Below, one piece after another: positions 8,228 to 17,306 of a stretch of DNA of 64,000 bases. The DNA is from Clostridia bacterium (lineage in GTDB: Bacteria; Bacillota; Clostridia; Oscillospirales; CAG-272): the NCBI GenBank assembly GCA_017411745.1, contig JAFQPM010000002.1, positions 1 through 64,000 of the forward strand. Reading direction: 5' to 3'. Both the position numbers and the translations under genes were made by a program. The notes under the pieces are model-generated. The model saw nothing but the letters and a program-made list of their open reading frames with translations. It did no database searches and was not told the DNA's origin. Position 1 is the first letter of the stretch. Each line of letters opens with the position of its first letter.

Positions 8228-9547
8228 ATGACAGAAAAGATCATAAAAAAGGACGGGGCATTGCGCTTTCACGTTATAAATACCGATAAATTTAAAATGT
8301 CGCGTCTATCATTCAATTTTATTCTTCCCGCGGATAAGGAAAAATCTCCCCTGACTCGTATAATGCTCGCGGTGATGATGCGAGGATGCGAGAAATATCC
8401 ATCTATAGTAAGCATAAATAAAAGACTCGACGAGCTTTACGGCGCAACTGTAAGCTGGCGCGCGGTCTCCGTGGGAGAGAGACATATTTTCAGAATATCT
8501 TGCGAAATACTGAGCAATAAATATCGCCTGCCTGAAGATAAAACAGACATTCTTTACGAGGTCGCAAAAGTCATTCTCGAAATACTTTTCAATCCCCGAT
8601 TGGATGAAAACGGACTTCTTCCCGAGTCGAATTTTGAGAGTGAGAAAAAGCTTGCCATTGATGCTATAAGATCCAAAATAAACGACCAGAAGGCATACTC
8701 GGCAGAGCAGTGCAGAAGGATAATGCTTGAGGGATCTCCCGCGGGAATATCCGTAGAAGGTAGTGAGGAGCAGATAGAGGGATTTACTTTAGAGCAGGTC
8801 AGTGAAAATATTCAATATTTTTTGAATAATTCTGCACTTGAGTGCTACTACATCGGCAGCGACGATGCAGACGCTGTCGTATCCCTTGTGACAGATGCTT
8901 TTTCAAAGCTCAACAGAAGTGAAATTGTCCTTTTGGGCGAGGAAAAAGCATTGATACGAGAGGAAAATTCGTCGATTCGCGAGACCACAAAGAAAATGAA
9001 CGTCTCGCAGGGAAGGCTGAATATAGGCTATACCTGCGGAGTGGTAATGAGCGATGAAGATTACCCTGCGATGAACCTTTTCAACGAGATATTTGGCGGC
9101 TCGTCTGTGGCGAAGCTCTTTATAAACGTGAGAGAAAAGCAGAGCCTTTGCTACTATTGTTATTCGTCCTATCACTCGGCTACCGGCACGGTTATGATAG
9201 GGTGCGGCATCAAGCCCGAAAATCGCGAAAAGGCTTATGCAGAAATAGAGAAACAGCTTATTTCAATGCAGTCGGGAGACTTTGCCGACGAGGAGATCGA
9301 GACCGCAAAGCGCACGATTATTTCGGGCGCAAGACAGATATATGACAACCCGTCGGCGCTTGAGGCATTTGACTTCAGACGCATATTGGCAGGAGTTTCG
9401 GAAACCTCCGAGGAGCTTATCGAAAAGATTAAAACGGTGACAAGGGAAGATGTAGTCAAGATGGCGAAAAAGGTTCGGATTGACACGGTCTATTTCCTTT
9501 ACGGAGATGGAGAGGAGGATGGAGAGGAGGAGTGCGACGATGAGTGA
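8228..9547 (+). CDS. yfmF: M16-family peptidase homologue YfmF (inactive-type subunit)
   Basis: A 439-residue protein of the M16 (insulinase/processing peptidase) fold. It lacks the inverted zinc motif HxxEH, so it is the non-catalytic half of the pair with YfmH encoded immediately downstream. It retains the family's C-terminal R/Y-type substrate-binding segment (NVREKQSLCYYCYSS). In Bacillus subtilis, YfmF and YfmH are linked to the 5-aminopentanol modification of elongation factor P. A GGAAG precedes the ATG. The stop overlaps the yfmH start by 8 bases, implying translational coupling and a heterodimer. Confidence 0.85.
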   Translation: MTEKIIKKDGALRFHVINTDKFKMSRLSFNFILPADKEKSPLTRIMLAVMMRGCEKYPSIVSINKRLDELYGATVSWRAVSVGERHIFRISCEILSNKYRLPEDKTDILYEVAKVILEILFNPRLDENGLLPESNFESEKKLAIDAIRSKINDQKAYSAEQCRRIMLEGSPAGISVEGSEEQIEGFTLEQVSENIQYFLNNSALECYYIGSDDADAVVSLVTDAFSKLNRSEIVLLGEEKALIREENSSIRETTKKMNVSQGRLNIGYTCGVVMSDEDYPAMNLFNEIFGGSSVAKLFINVREKQSLCYYCYSSYHSATGTVMIGCGIKPENREKAYAEIEKQLISMQSGDFADEEIETAKRTIISGARQIYDNPSALEAFDFRRILAGVSETSEELIEKIKTVTREDVVKMAKKVRIDTVYFLYGDGEEDGEEECDDE

Positions 9548-10826
9548 AATGATCAGCTTTGAATCGGCGCTTCTCGGCGAAAAATACTACAAGATCAAGC
9601 ACAACAGCGGTCTTAACGTGTTTGTTTTTCCAAAGGAAATGACGACCACCTACGGAGTTTTTTCGGTCAATTTCGGAGGCAACGTCAATGAATATTTATG
9701 CAACGGCGAGAGGGTGATTATACCGCAAGGCTGTGCGCATTTCTTGGAGCATAAGCTTTTTGAAAACGAGGACGGAAGCAACGCGGACGATATTTTTGCA
9801 TATTTAGGTGCATACGACAATGCATATACATCTAACGAGAGAACCGCATATTTGTTCTCCGCAACCGACAGGGTAAGCGAGGCTATAGAGCAGCTTTTGT
9901 ACTTCGTTACTCATCCGTATTTTACCATGGAAACGGTCAATAAGGAGATAGGAATTATCGCTGAGGAGATCCGTGGATGCGTGGACGATCCCTACGACAG
10001 ATGCTATATGAATATGCTTGGCGCGATGTATTTTGAAAATCCCGTGCGAAACGAGATCTGTGGCAGTGAGGAGTCGATCTCGAGGATAACTCCAGAGATA
10101 CTTTACCGCTGCTGCGAGGATTTTTATACGCCCGAAAATATGGTGCTTGCTCTGTGCGGAAACGTTACTCCCGAGGCGGTCCTTGAGATCGTTGACCGAG
10201 AGATAGGAAAAGAGCGCAGGCGCTTTGCATCAACGCTTGAGAGCTTTGATGAGCCAAGGGAAGTAAAGTGTGGCTTTGTTGAGAAGAAAATGCCCGTGGG
10301 CAAGCCGCTTTTCTGTATTGGAATCAAGGATTGCGCGATATCCGCGTCGGCTTTTGAAAGATACAGACGCACCGAGGGAATGAACATTCTCTTACATATG
10401 ATGTTCTCCGAAGCGGGTGAATTCTATCTTGATATGCTGGAATCGGGAATCGTGTCGCCGGGATTTGACAGCGGATATTCATCAAGCGCGAAAACGGCTT
10501 ACGTTATGATGTCGGGTGAGAGCGACTTTCCCGAAACTCTGCTTGAAAGAATCAAGGAGCATATCTCAAAATGTCGTCGTGAGGGGCTTGACAGGAGCGA
10601 CTTTGAGCGCGAAAAGAGATGCGTTTACGCATCCTACATATCGGATTTTGATTCGACCGAGGATATCGCGTTTGCGTTGACCTCATACGCTTACGACGGT
10701 GTGGATCTGTTTGAGTATCCCAAAATAATCGAATCGGTCACGTTTGAATACGTGTGTGAATTGCTTGACACGGTCTTTGATGACGAGTGTTTTACTCTGT
10801 CGGTGATAAGGCCCGAAAACAAATGA
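9540..10826 (+). CDS. yfmH: M16-family zinc peptidase YfmH
   Basis: The catalytic partner of YfmF: about 428 residues with the inverted zinc motif HFLEH at residues 67-71 and the downstream glutamate segment (NKEIGIIAEEIRG) that supplies the third ligand. The ATG at 9540 overlaps the yfmF end and is preceded by GAGGAGGAG; the longer frame from 9480 lies inside yfmF. It is 13 bases ahead of lgt. In related bacteria the YfmF-YfmH pair is associated with EF-P modification. No efp or ymfI is in this window, so that link is by homology only. Confidence 0.88.
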   Translation: MSEMISFESALLGEKYYKIKHNSGLNVFVFPKEMTTTYGVFSVNFGGNVNEYLCNGERVIIPQGCAHFLEHKLFENEDGSNADDIFAYLGAYDNAYTSNERTAYLFSATDRVSEAIEQLLYFVTHPYFTMETVNKEIGIIAEEIRGCVDDPYDRCYMNMLGAMYFENPVRNEICGSEESISRITPEILYRCCEDFYTPENMVLALCGNVTPEAVLEIVDREIGKERRRFASTLESFDEPREVKCGFVEKKMPVGKPLFCIGIKDCAISASAFERYRRTEGMNILLHMMFSEAGEFYLDMLESGIVSPGFDSGYSSSAKTAYVMMSGESDFPETLLERIKEHISKCRREGLDRSDFEREKRCVYASYISDFDSTEDIAFALTSYAYDGVDLFEYPKIIESVTFEYVCELLDTVFDDECFTLSVIRPENK

Positions 10827-10839
10827 AAGAGGTGATCTT

Positions 10840-11928
10840 ATGTTATTGGCAAAAAATTTGATTTCTTTTCCCGGACTCGGAATCGGAGAATTTTCGCTTG
10901 ACAACATAGCGTTTAGTATCGGTGAGAATTTTTCGGTGTATTGGTACGGTATTATCATAACCTGCGGAATTATTTTCGCGTATCTCTACGCCGTTTATCG
11001 CGGCAAATTCGAGGGCGTTTGCTTTGACGATACCATAGATATCGTCATTTGGACGGTTATCCTGGGAGTTATTGGCGCAAGACTTTATTATGTTCTTACG
11101 AGTCTTGACCAGTATATCGATGAATCGTTTATGCAGACTGTGACCAATATGCTCAATCTGCGCGGCGGCGGTCTTGCCATTTACGGTGGAATCATCGGCG
11201 GTATATTGGGTATCGTTATTTCGACGCGCTTCAAAAAGATCAACACTATCAAGGTGTTCGATATGGCGGCACCCGGTGTTATGATCGGTCAGCTTCTCGG
11301 TCGTTGGGGCAACTTTTTCAACGGTGAGGCGTTTGGTGAGATCGTCAGCGAGAAAAGTCCGCTTTACTTCATGCGTATGGGCATAATATCGAGAAACTCG
11401 ATATCGGATTTCGGCACGACCGAGATGGTTTACGTTCATCCCACTTTTTTGTATGAGTCGCTTTGGAATCTGACGGGATTTATTATCATAAACGCTTTGT
11501 ACAAAAAGAAAAAGTTTAACGGTCAGGTCGCGTGCATGTATCTTTCGTGGTACGGATTCGGCAGAATGTTTATCGAGGGCTTGCGCACGGACAGTCTTTA
11601 CATTGGAAACACGGGAATAAGAATTTCGCAGCTCGTCGGACTCATTTGCTTTGTCGTTTTCGGAGCGTTGCTTGTCGTTGGTCTTATCTACTCGAAGAAA
11701 TTTGACGGTGACGAGAGTAAGCTGAATGCGCTCGACAAGATACTCGTGCCTTCGCTTATTCAAAACCCCGTATTTTTCGCGAAGAAGGCGGTTGTAGCCG
11801 AGGGAGCAGAACAGACGGTTGAGCCCAAGGGTGAGGACGTGACGGTTGATGACAGTGCGGATTCTGGCGGAGAAATTTCCGACGCGGAAGAAGCAGAAAA
11901 GGAGGCCGAAAATGGCGAAGATAATTGA
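10840..11928 (+). CDS. lgt: prolipoprotein diacylglyceryl transferase with acidic C-terminal tail
   Basis: Integral membrane enzyme that attaches diacylglycerol to the lipobox cysteine of prelipoproteins, the first step of lipoprotein maturation. Several membrane segments are visible, plus RGGGLAIYGG and the signature GRWGNFFNGEAFG. Of the 362 residues, roughly the last 70 form a hydrophilic, Glu/Asp-rich, low-complexity tail not seen in typical Lgt. The window encodes several lipoproteins that would be substrates. The GAGGTGATC site fits the ATG. The folD start lies inside the last 17 bases of this gene, so the tail-coding DNA also carries the folD ribosome binding site. Confidence 0.93.
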   Translation: MLLAKNLISFPGLGIGEFSLDNIAFSIGENFSVYWYGIIITCGIIFAYLYAVYRGKFEGVCFDDTIDIVIWTVILGVIGARLYYVLTSLDQYIDESFMQTVTNMLNLRGGGLAIYGGIIGGILGIVISTRFKKINTIKVFDMAAPGVMIGQLLGRWGNFFNGEAFGEIVSEKSPLYFMRMGIISRNSISDFGTTEMVYVHPTFLYESLWNLTGFIIINALYKKKKFNGQVACMYLSWYGFGRMFIEGLRTDSLYIGNTGIRISQLVGLICFVVFGALLVVGLIYSKKFDGDESKLNALDKILVPSLIQNPVFFAKKAVVAEGAEQTVEPKGEDVTVDDSADSGGEISDAEEAEKEAENGEDN

Positions 11929-12769
11929 CGGAAAAGCTATATCCAAGCAGGTAAGAGAGGAGATCGCGGCAGATGTCGTGCAGTACAAGGAAAAGTACGG
12001 ATCGGCACCCGGTCTTGCGGTCATAATCGTGGGCAGTGACCCTGCTTCGCAGGTCTACGTTCGTAACAAGAAAAGAGCTTGCGAGGAGGTTGGCTTTTAT
12101 TCGGTAGGATACGAGCTGCCCGAAAGCACTACGCAAGAAGAGCTTATCGATCTTGTCGAAAAGCTTAACAATGACGATAAGATTCACGGAATTCTCGTTC
12201 AGCTTCCTTTGCCGAAGCATCTTGACGAGACCGAGGTCTTGCTTAAAATAAGACCCGAAAAGGACGTTGACGCCTTCCACCCCTACAACGTGGGCAAGAT
12301 AATGATCGGAAATCACGATCTTTTGCCTTGCACGCCCGCAGGTGTTATGGTACTGCTTGAAAAGTCGGGAATCGACGTTTCGGGCAAGAAGTGCGTGGTT
12401 ATAGGTCGCTCGAACATCGTGGGTAAGCCTATGGCGATGCTTCTGCTCCACGCTAACGGAACGGTGACTGTCTGTCATAGCAGAACGAAGGATCTTGCCG
12501 AGATCTGCCGTGAGGCTGATATACTTGTTGCATCTATCGGCAAGCCCGAGTTTGTGCGCGGCGATATGGTCAAGGAGGGAGCTGTCGTTGTTGACGTTGG
12601 CATTAACCGTCTTGAGAACGGCAAGCTTGTCGGTGACGTGTGCTTTGCCGAGGTCGAGCCGAAGGCGGCTTATATCACCCCCGTGCCCGGCGGCGTTGGT
12701 CCTATGACGATCACTATGCTTTTGAAGAATACCTTGACCGCGGCAAGCATCGCAAGAGGGGAAAGATGA
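11912..12769 (+). CDS. folD: bifunctional methylenetetrahydrofolate dehydrogenase/cyclohydrolase
   Basis: Cytoplasmic one-carbon enzyme interconverting 5,10-methylene-, methenyl- and 10-formyl-tetrahydrofolate. The family blocks are present: YVRNKKRACEEVGF with the catalytic Lys, QLPLPKHLDE, the Rossmann segment GRSNIVGKPMAMLL, and the C-terminal PGGVGPMTITMLL. Length is 285 residues from the ATG at 11912, which follows AAAGGAGG. The frame is open further upstream (11846), but that is inside lgt. It ends in an ATGA overlap with the next lipoprotein gene. Confidence 0.95.
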   Translation: MAKIIDGKAISKQVREEIAADVVQYKEKYGSAPGLAVIIVGSDPASQVYVRNKKRACEEVGFYSVGYELPESTTQEELIDLVEKLNNDDKIHGILVQLPLPKHLDETEVLLKIRPEKDVDAFHPYNVGKIMIGNHDLLPCTPAGVMVLLEKSGIDVSGKKCVVIGRSNIVGKPMAMLLLHANGTVTVCHSRTKDLAEICREADILVASIGKPEFVRGDMVKEGAVVVDVGINRLENGKLVGDVCFAEVEPKAAYITPVPGGVGPMTITMLLKNTLTAASIARGER

Positions 12770-13293
12770 GAAAATCAAAATTAACGGCTTTTTTGTCAGT
12801 GCTGATAATATTTGTTTGCTTCTTTACGGGCTGTTCATATAGCAAGTATAATGCAGTGATGTATAGCATGTCAGAAGAATGGATATTAACCTCTTTTCTG
12901 GAAGACAACAAGGTTAGGGGTGCATATTACAAAAATCCTGATTATGTTGACGGCGCTGATGATTCAGGCGACGAATATTATTATGACGAAACCTCCCCCC
13001 AATATAGGGTGTTTATCATAAACGATCAGGACACTTATAATGCAATTTTCAAGGAAGATGCATTAACAGTAGATTTTGATAAAGAAACGGTTTATCTATA
13101 TATTTTTGCGGACGTACATCCAAATAGAGAGTATTATATTTGTGATATTTCACTTGAGAAAGAGAAAGTAAGTATATATTTCAAATTGGAGCATAGCAAT
13201 AAAAAAGGCGCAACTGCTCCATATCAAAGATGTCTTATCGTAAAAATGGATAAAAACAATGCATCGACCGTGGAGTTTATAAAACAAAAGTAA
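12766..13293 (+). CDS. small lipoprotein of unknown function
   Basis: A 175-residue protein with a lipoprotein signal peptide (basic start MRKSK, hydrophobic stretch, lipobox FFTGC), so it is probably anchored on the outer face of the membrane. The mature part is Tyr- and Asp-rich with no domain I recognise. It starts with ATG at 12766, inside the folD stop (ATGA), and GAGGGGAAAG precedes it. Base composition is more AT-rich than folD, suggesting later acquisition at the operon end. A terminator follows 22 bases after the stop. Its substrate-modifying enzyme Lgt is encoded two genes upstream. Confidence 0.75.
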   Translation: MRKSKLTAFLSVLIIFVCFFTGCSYSKYNAVMYSMSEEWILTSFLEDNKVRGAYYKNPDYVDGADDSGDEYYYDETSPQYRVFIINDQDTYNAIFKEDALTVDFDKETVYLYIFADVHPNREYYICDISLEKEKVSIYFKLEHSNKKGATAPYQRCLIVKMDKNNASTVEFIKQK

Positions 13294-13315
13294 ATTGATT
13301 TGGTGAAAAAAACTG

Positions 13316-13342
13316 AAAAGCCCGCGAAAGCGGGCTTTTTTG
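13316..13342 (+). terminator. terminator of the yfmF-folD operon
   Basis: AAAAGCCCGC-GAAA-GCGGGCTTTTTT, a canonical stem with a GNRA-type loop and T tail. Confidence 0.93.
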
Positions 13343-13359
13343 TTAAATTATGAAAACAC

Positions 13360-13388
13360 TTTACAAAACGCAAAGAATGTGGTATAAT
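13360..13388 (+). promoter_or_regulatory. sigma-A promoter of the LRR lipoprotein gene
   Basis: TTTACA, 17-base spacer, TATAAT, 40 bases before the ATG. Confidence 0.75.
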
Positions 13389-13428
13389 TAGAACATCCGA
13401 CTAAGTCAGATTTTAGGAGGAACCAAAG

Positions 13429-15324
13429 ATGAAAAAGACCTCATTTTTAGCACTTTTACTTGTTATTGTACTGTGCTTACCTGCATTGGCGGCGTGCAAC
13501 GGTGACCGAAATCAAGGATCTACAACGGTCGAAGAAACTACGGTATCTGAAGAAACTACGGTTGCTGAGGAGACTACGCTATCGGAAGATACTACGGTCA
13601 GTCAGCAAACCACAGTTACTGAAGAGACTACCATTATCGAAGAAACGACGGTACTCGAAGAATCCATCGTAAGTGATGGATGGGAATTCTTTTCTAACGG
13701 TGACGGAACATATTATGTCAAATTGACAGGACACCCAGACGGCTATCCAAATATAGTAGTTCCTGCTACGTCGCCAAATGGGGACAAGGTAACGGGTATA
13801 GGGGAGAATGGCTTTTTGGCATTAGAAAGTCTCTTAAGCGTAGTCATTCCAGATAGCATCGAAAGTATTGACTATTCTGCATTCTCTGGTTGTGTTGGTA
13901 TTGAAAGCATAACGGTTGACGAAAATAATAAGCATTATAAATCTATAGACGGCAATCTCTATAGCAAAGATGGGACAATTTTAATAAAATATGCCGTAGG
14001 AAAAAAAGACACAAAATTTATTATGCCGGATAGCGTTACAGCTATATGTTGCAAAGCGTTTCTGCATGGCACGAGCTTGACGAGTATAACTATATCGGAC
14101 GGCGTTACGATTATTCCTGATTTCGCATTTGCTCACTGTATAAATCTTAAGAGTGTGATTATCCCGGAAGGTGTTACCAGTATTGGTGAGGCATCATTTG
14201 CGTACTGTGAAAATCTTGAGAGCATAATTATTCCCGACGGTGTTACCAGTATTGATAATTCATCATTTACGTATTGTAAAAATCTTGTTAATGTAGTGTT
14301 ACCTGATAGCATTACAAGCATAGGCGTTAGCGCGTTTCAGCATTGTACCGGATTGGAGAACATTAATATCCCCAATGGCATTGAAAGTATTGTTCTCGCT
14401 ACGTTTTCCAATTGCACTAGCTTAAAAAAGATAATTATCCCGGATAGTGTTACAAGAATAGAATCCTGGGCATTTGAGAATTGTATTAGCTTAGAGAAAA
14501 TAATCATTCCGGAAAGTGTAGTCAGTATTGACGAAGGCGCTTTTGGCGGATGTGCGAATATTTCTGAAACAGAAAACGGTATCACTTATGTTGATCGATG
14601 GGCAGTATATGGTGATGAAAACATAACTGAAGCAATTTTGCGCAATAATACGGTTGGTATTGCAGATGCAACGTTTATGAACTGTGATGAGCTTATTAGC
14701 ATCACCATACCAAATAATGTAAAAGCAATTGGAGATTTGGCGTTTTTCTTTTGCCGTAAATTGGAAAATATAAGTGTTGATCCGAATAATGCTCATTACA
14801 AGGACGTAGACGGAAATCTATATTCTAAAGACGGTAGCGTTCTTGTTAGATACGCATGTGCAAAATTAAACTCCTCGTTTGACGTTTTGGACGGTGTGAA
14901 ATTTATTCACCCTGCGGCATTTGCATATAGCTTAAATCTTACCGAAATAACTCTTCCAAACAGTGTTTATAGTATCGGTGATGATGCTTTTCACGGTTGT
15001 AAGAGTCTCACTAAGATTAATATTCCCGATGAAATACATAAAATAGGTGATAGGGCGTTCCAATTTTGTACAAGCCTTGACAACGTATATGTTGGAAACG
15101 GCGTTGAGAGGATTGGCGACAGAGCATTTAGCGATTGTTACAATATGATTTACGCTGTTATTTCTGACAGTGTTACAAGTATCGGTGAGCACATATTTGA
15201 TAATTGCGCAAAGCTTGAACAAGTCTATTATACGGGAACAGAAGCCAAGTGGTCAGAGATTAGTATGTCGGATAATGGTTATTTGATATATTACGTTGTA
15301 TTTAATTATGTACCCCAAGAATAA
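13429..15324 (+). CDS. BspA-like leucine-rich repeat lipoprotein
   Basis: Surface lipoprotein of 631 residues. The signal peptide ends in the lipobox LAAC, followed by a flexible Thr/Glu-rich linker (residues about 33-80) made of repeated EETTV-like pentamers. From about residue 95 it is a solenoid of BspA-type LRR_5 units of about 23 residues (pattern: AF-x-x-C-x-x-L-x-x-I-x-I-P-x-x-V-x-x-I). Two SIDGNLYSKDG / DVDGNLYSKDG insertions interrupt the solenoid at about residues 167 and 459. Such proteins usually mediate adhesion or protein binding; the ligand is unknown. The T/E linker probably spans the cell wall. AGGAGG precedes the ATG, and the gene has its own promoter and terminator. Confidence 0.9.
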   Translation: MKKTSFLALLLVIVLCLPALAACNGDRNQGSTTVEETTVSEETTVAEETTLSEDTTVSQQTTVTEETTIIEETTVLEESIVSDGWEFFSNGDGTYYVKLTGHPDGYPNIVVPATSPNGDKVTGIGENGFLALESLLSVVIPDSIESIDYSAFSGCVGIESITVDENNKHYKSIDGNLYSKDGTILIKYAVGKKDTKFIMPDSVTAICCKAFLHGTSLTSITISDGVTIIPDFAFAHCINLKSVIIPEGVTSIGEASFAYCENLESIIIPDGVTSIDNSSFTYCKNLVNVVLPDSITSIGVSAFQHCTGLENINIPNGIESIVLATFSNCTSLKKIIIPDSVTRIESWAFENCISLEKIIIPESVVSIDEGAFGGCANISETENGITYVDRWAVYGDENITEAILRNNTVGIADATFMNCDELISITIPNNVKAIGDLAFFFCRKLENISVDPNNAHYKDVDGNLYSKDGSVLVRYACAKLNSSFDVLDGVKFIHPAAFAYSLNLTEITLPNSVYSIGDDAFHGCKSLTKINIPDEIHKIGDRAFQFCTSLDNVYVGNGVERIGDRAFSDCYNMIYAVISDSVTSIGEHIFDNCAKLEQVYYTGTEAKWSEISMSDNGYLIYYVVFNYVPQE

Positions 15325-15332
15325 AATCATGT

Positions 15333-15360
15333 AAAAGCGCGAGGCAACTCGCGCTTTTGC
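15333..15360 (+). terminator. terminator of the LRR gene
   Basis: AAAAGCGCGAG-GCAA-CTCGCGCTTTT, an 11-bp stem with T-rich trailing sequence. Confidence 0.9.
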
Positions 15361-15398
15361 TTTGTTGGAACGGTAATTGAAAAATACCTGCAAAACGC

Positions 15399-15427
15399 TT
15401 GACATCTATGGAGAAATATAGTATAAT
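15399..15427 (+). promoter_or_regulatory. sigma-A promoter of the miaB-mutSL operon
   Basis: TTGACA, 17-base spacer, TATAAT, 39 bases before miaB. Confidence 0.85.
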
Positions 15428-15466
15428 AATATATTATCTATAATTATCAAAAAACGGTGAAAAATA

Positions 15467-16906
15467 ATGAAAGAATACAGAATTTTGCCCGATGCGGAAA
15501 TGCAAAAGCAAAATGAATATATAGCGAAGATAAGAGCCTTGGTGCTTGGTGCAAAAGAGACGGCGGGAGAGGTAAAATACGCCTTCGTTCAGACCTTCGG
15601 TTGCCAGCAGAATGAAGCCGACAGCGAAAAGATCGCGGGAATGTGCTTATCTATGGGCTATGAGATCTGCTCCGAGCCCGCCCTTGCCGATCTTATTATG
15701 GTCAACACCTGCGCGGTGCGAGAGCACGCCGAGCAAAAGGCGCTCTCGATAATCGGGCAGTACAAGCATCTTAAGGCGGCGAAGCCCGATATGCTTATCG
15801 GTGTCTGCGGATGTATGGTCACGCAGGAGCACCGCAAGGAGAATATCAAGCACAGCTATCCTTACGTCGATTTCGTGCTTGGAACCTCATCCTTGCACCG
15901 ATTGCCCGAGCTTATCTACACGAAAATGAAGAAGGGCAAGAGGCTCTACTGTCCCGAGGAAAAGGAGTACCTCGTTGCAGAGGGCTTGCCGATATACCGC
16001 GAGTCGAGCTATCGCGCGTGGGTCTCGATAATGTACGGCTGCAATAATTTCTGCACGTACTGTATCGTTCCTTACGTTCGCGGTCGTGAGAGAAGCCGCA
16101 GACCCGAGGACATAATTGCCGAGGTAAAGGGCTTGGTTGAAGCAGGATACAAGGATATAACACTGCTTGGTCAGAACGTCAACAGCTACGGCAAGGATGC
16201 AAAGAGCGAAGACGGCGAGGTTTACGATTTTGCCGATCTGCTTGCAGACATTGACAAGATCGAGGGCGATTATCACATCCGCTTTATGACGAGTCACCCG
16301 AAGGACGCGTCGGACAAGCTTATCGACGTTATCGCATCCTCAAAGCACGTGGCGCATCAGTTCCATCTGCCGATGCAGTCGGGAAGTGACCGTATTCTCA
16401 AGGCGATGAACCGCCACTACGACACAGAAAAATATCTCCATACGGTTGAATATCTGCGGAAGAAGGTGCCCGACGTTACGATATCGTCGGATATTATCGT
16501 CGGTTTCCCCGGCGAGAGCGACGAGGACTTTGAGGCGACGCTTGAGATGCTTCGCAAGGTCAGATTCGATATGACCTACTCCTTTATTTACTCGCCGAGA
16601 AAGGATACTCCTGCGGCGGCGATGGAGTGTCAGATCACCGACGCTATAAAGGGTGAGCGAATGAATCGCTTGCTTGAAACCCAGAACGAGATCGCGCTTG
16701 AAAAGAACAAGCCGCTTGAAAATAAAATATTAAGAGTTCTTTGCGACGGAAAGAGCAAAAACAACGAAAACGTGTATTCAGGTCGTACGGAGGGTAACAA
16801 GATAGTGCTTTTCGACGGAAATGAGAGCGATACGGGCAAATTCGTTGATATTTTGATCACTCGCGCGGAGACATTTGCGCTTTACGGCGAAAAAGTAGAA
16901 AAATAA
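15467..16906 (+). CDS. miaB: tRNA-2-methylthio-N6-dimethylallyladenosine synthase
   Basis: Radical SAM methylthiotransferase that adds the ms2 group to i6A37 of tRNAs reading UNN codons. It shows the MTTase N-terminal domain (TFGCQQNEADSEK, NTCAVRE, and a third Cys at GVCGCM), the radical SAM motif CNNFCTYC (Cx3Cx2C) and a C-terminal TRAM domain; 479 residues is typical. It carries two [4Fe-4S] clusters. The ribosome binding site is weak (GGTGA). It leads the conserved clostridial order miaB-ylbF-mutS-mutL. Confidence 0.95.
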   Translation: MKEYRILPDAEMQKQNEYIAKIRALVLGAKETAGEVKYAFVQTFGCQQNEADSEKIAGMCLSMGYEICSEPALADLIMVNTCAVREHAEQKALSIIGQYKHLKAAKPDMLIGVCGCMVTQEHRKENIKHSYPYVDFVLGTSSLHRLPELIYTKMKKGKRLYCPEEKEYLVAEGLPIYRESSYRAWVSIMYGCNNFCTYCIVPYVRGRERSRRPEDIIAEVKGLVEAGYKDITLLGQNVNSYGKDAKSEDGEVYDFADLLADIDKIEGDYHIRFMTSHPKDASDKLIDVIASSKHVAHQFHLPMQSGSDRILKAMNRHYDTEKYLHTVEYLRKKVPDVTISSDIIVGFPGESDEDFEATLEMLRKVRFDMTYSFIYSPRKDTPAAAMECQITDAIKGERMNRLLETQNEIALEKNKPLENKILRVLCDGKSKNNENVYSGRTEGNKIVLFDGNESDTGKFVDILITRAETFALYGEKVEK

Positions 16907-16923
16907 CGAAAGGAATTAAGAAA

Positions 16924-17304
16924 ATGAGCATATACGCACTTGCAGCCGAGCTTGGCAAAGCAATCAAAGCGGACGAGAGAATGATCCGCATGGAAAAAGC
17001 CAAGGAGGCATACGAAAAAAGCGAGAAGATCAACAATCTTTTGATGGAATACGGTATTCAGCAGCAGGCTTTGACCACTATGGGCGACTCGGCAGATATT
17101 GACACCGATGCGCTTGCAAGAATTCAGGACAGGATCGACGAAATTTACGCGATGATCACTACCGACCCGCTTTTCGTTGAGCTTGACGCGGCGCAGAACG
17201 ACGTTAACGAGCTTATGGAGACGGTCAATAACACGATCATGTTCAACGCGACGGGAAAGACCCCGTGTACTCACGATTGCTCGACCTGCGGCGGTTGCCA
17301 TTAA
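16924..17304 (+). CDS. ylbF: YlbF/YmcA family protein with C-terminal cysteine motif
   Basis: A 126-residue, mostly helical protein of the YlbF/YmcA (Ric) family. In Bacillus subtilis these form a complex with YaaT that binds [4Fe-4S] clusters and affects RNase Y-dependent RNA processing, sporulation and competence. Here the end is Cys-rich: Cys115, 119, 122 and 125 plus His117 and His126 in CTHDCSTCGGCH. Nearly the same motif (CTHDCSSC) opens the Mrp/NBP35 carrier at 7189. It sits 17 bases after miaB, also an Fe-S enzyme. The cysteines are a likely cluster site, inferred from the family and the motif. RNase Y itself is encoded at 27828. Confidence 0.85.
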   Translation: MSIYALAAELGKAIKADERMIRMEKAKEAYEKSEKINNLLMEYGIQQQALTTMGDSADIDTDALARIQDRIDEIYAMITTDPLFVELDAAQNDVNELMETVNNTIMFNATGKTPCTHDCSTCGGCH

Positions 17305-17306
17305 GT

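Noticed and set aside
10843-12024. 393-residue open frame on the minus strand across lgt and folD
   Set aside because: It is antisense to two well-supported genes, with no recognisable motif or Shine-Dalgarno.
13316-13428. Riboswitch upstream of the LRR gene
   Set aside because: The space is fully explained by the preceding terminator and a simple promoter with a 34-base leader.
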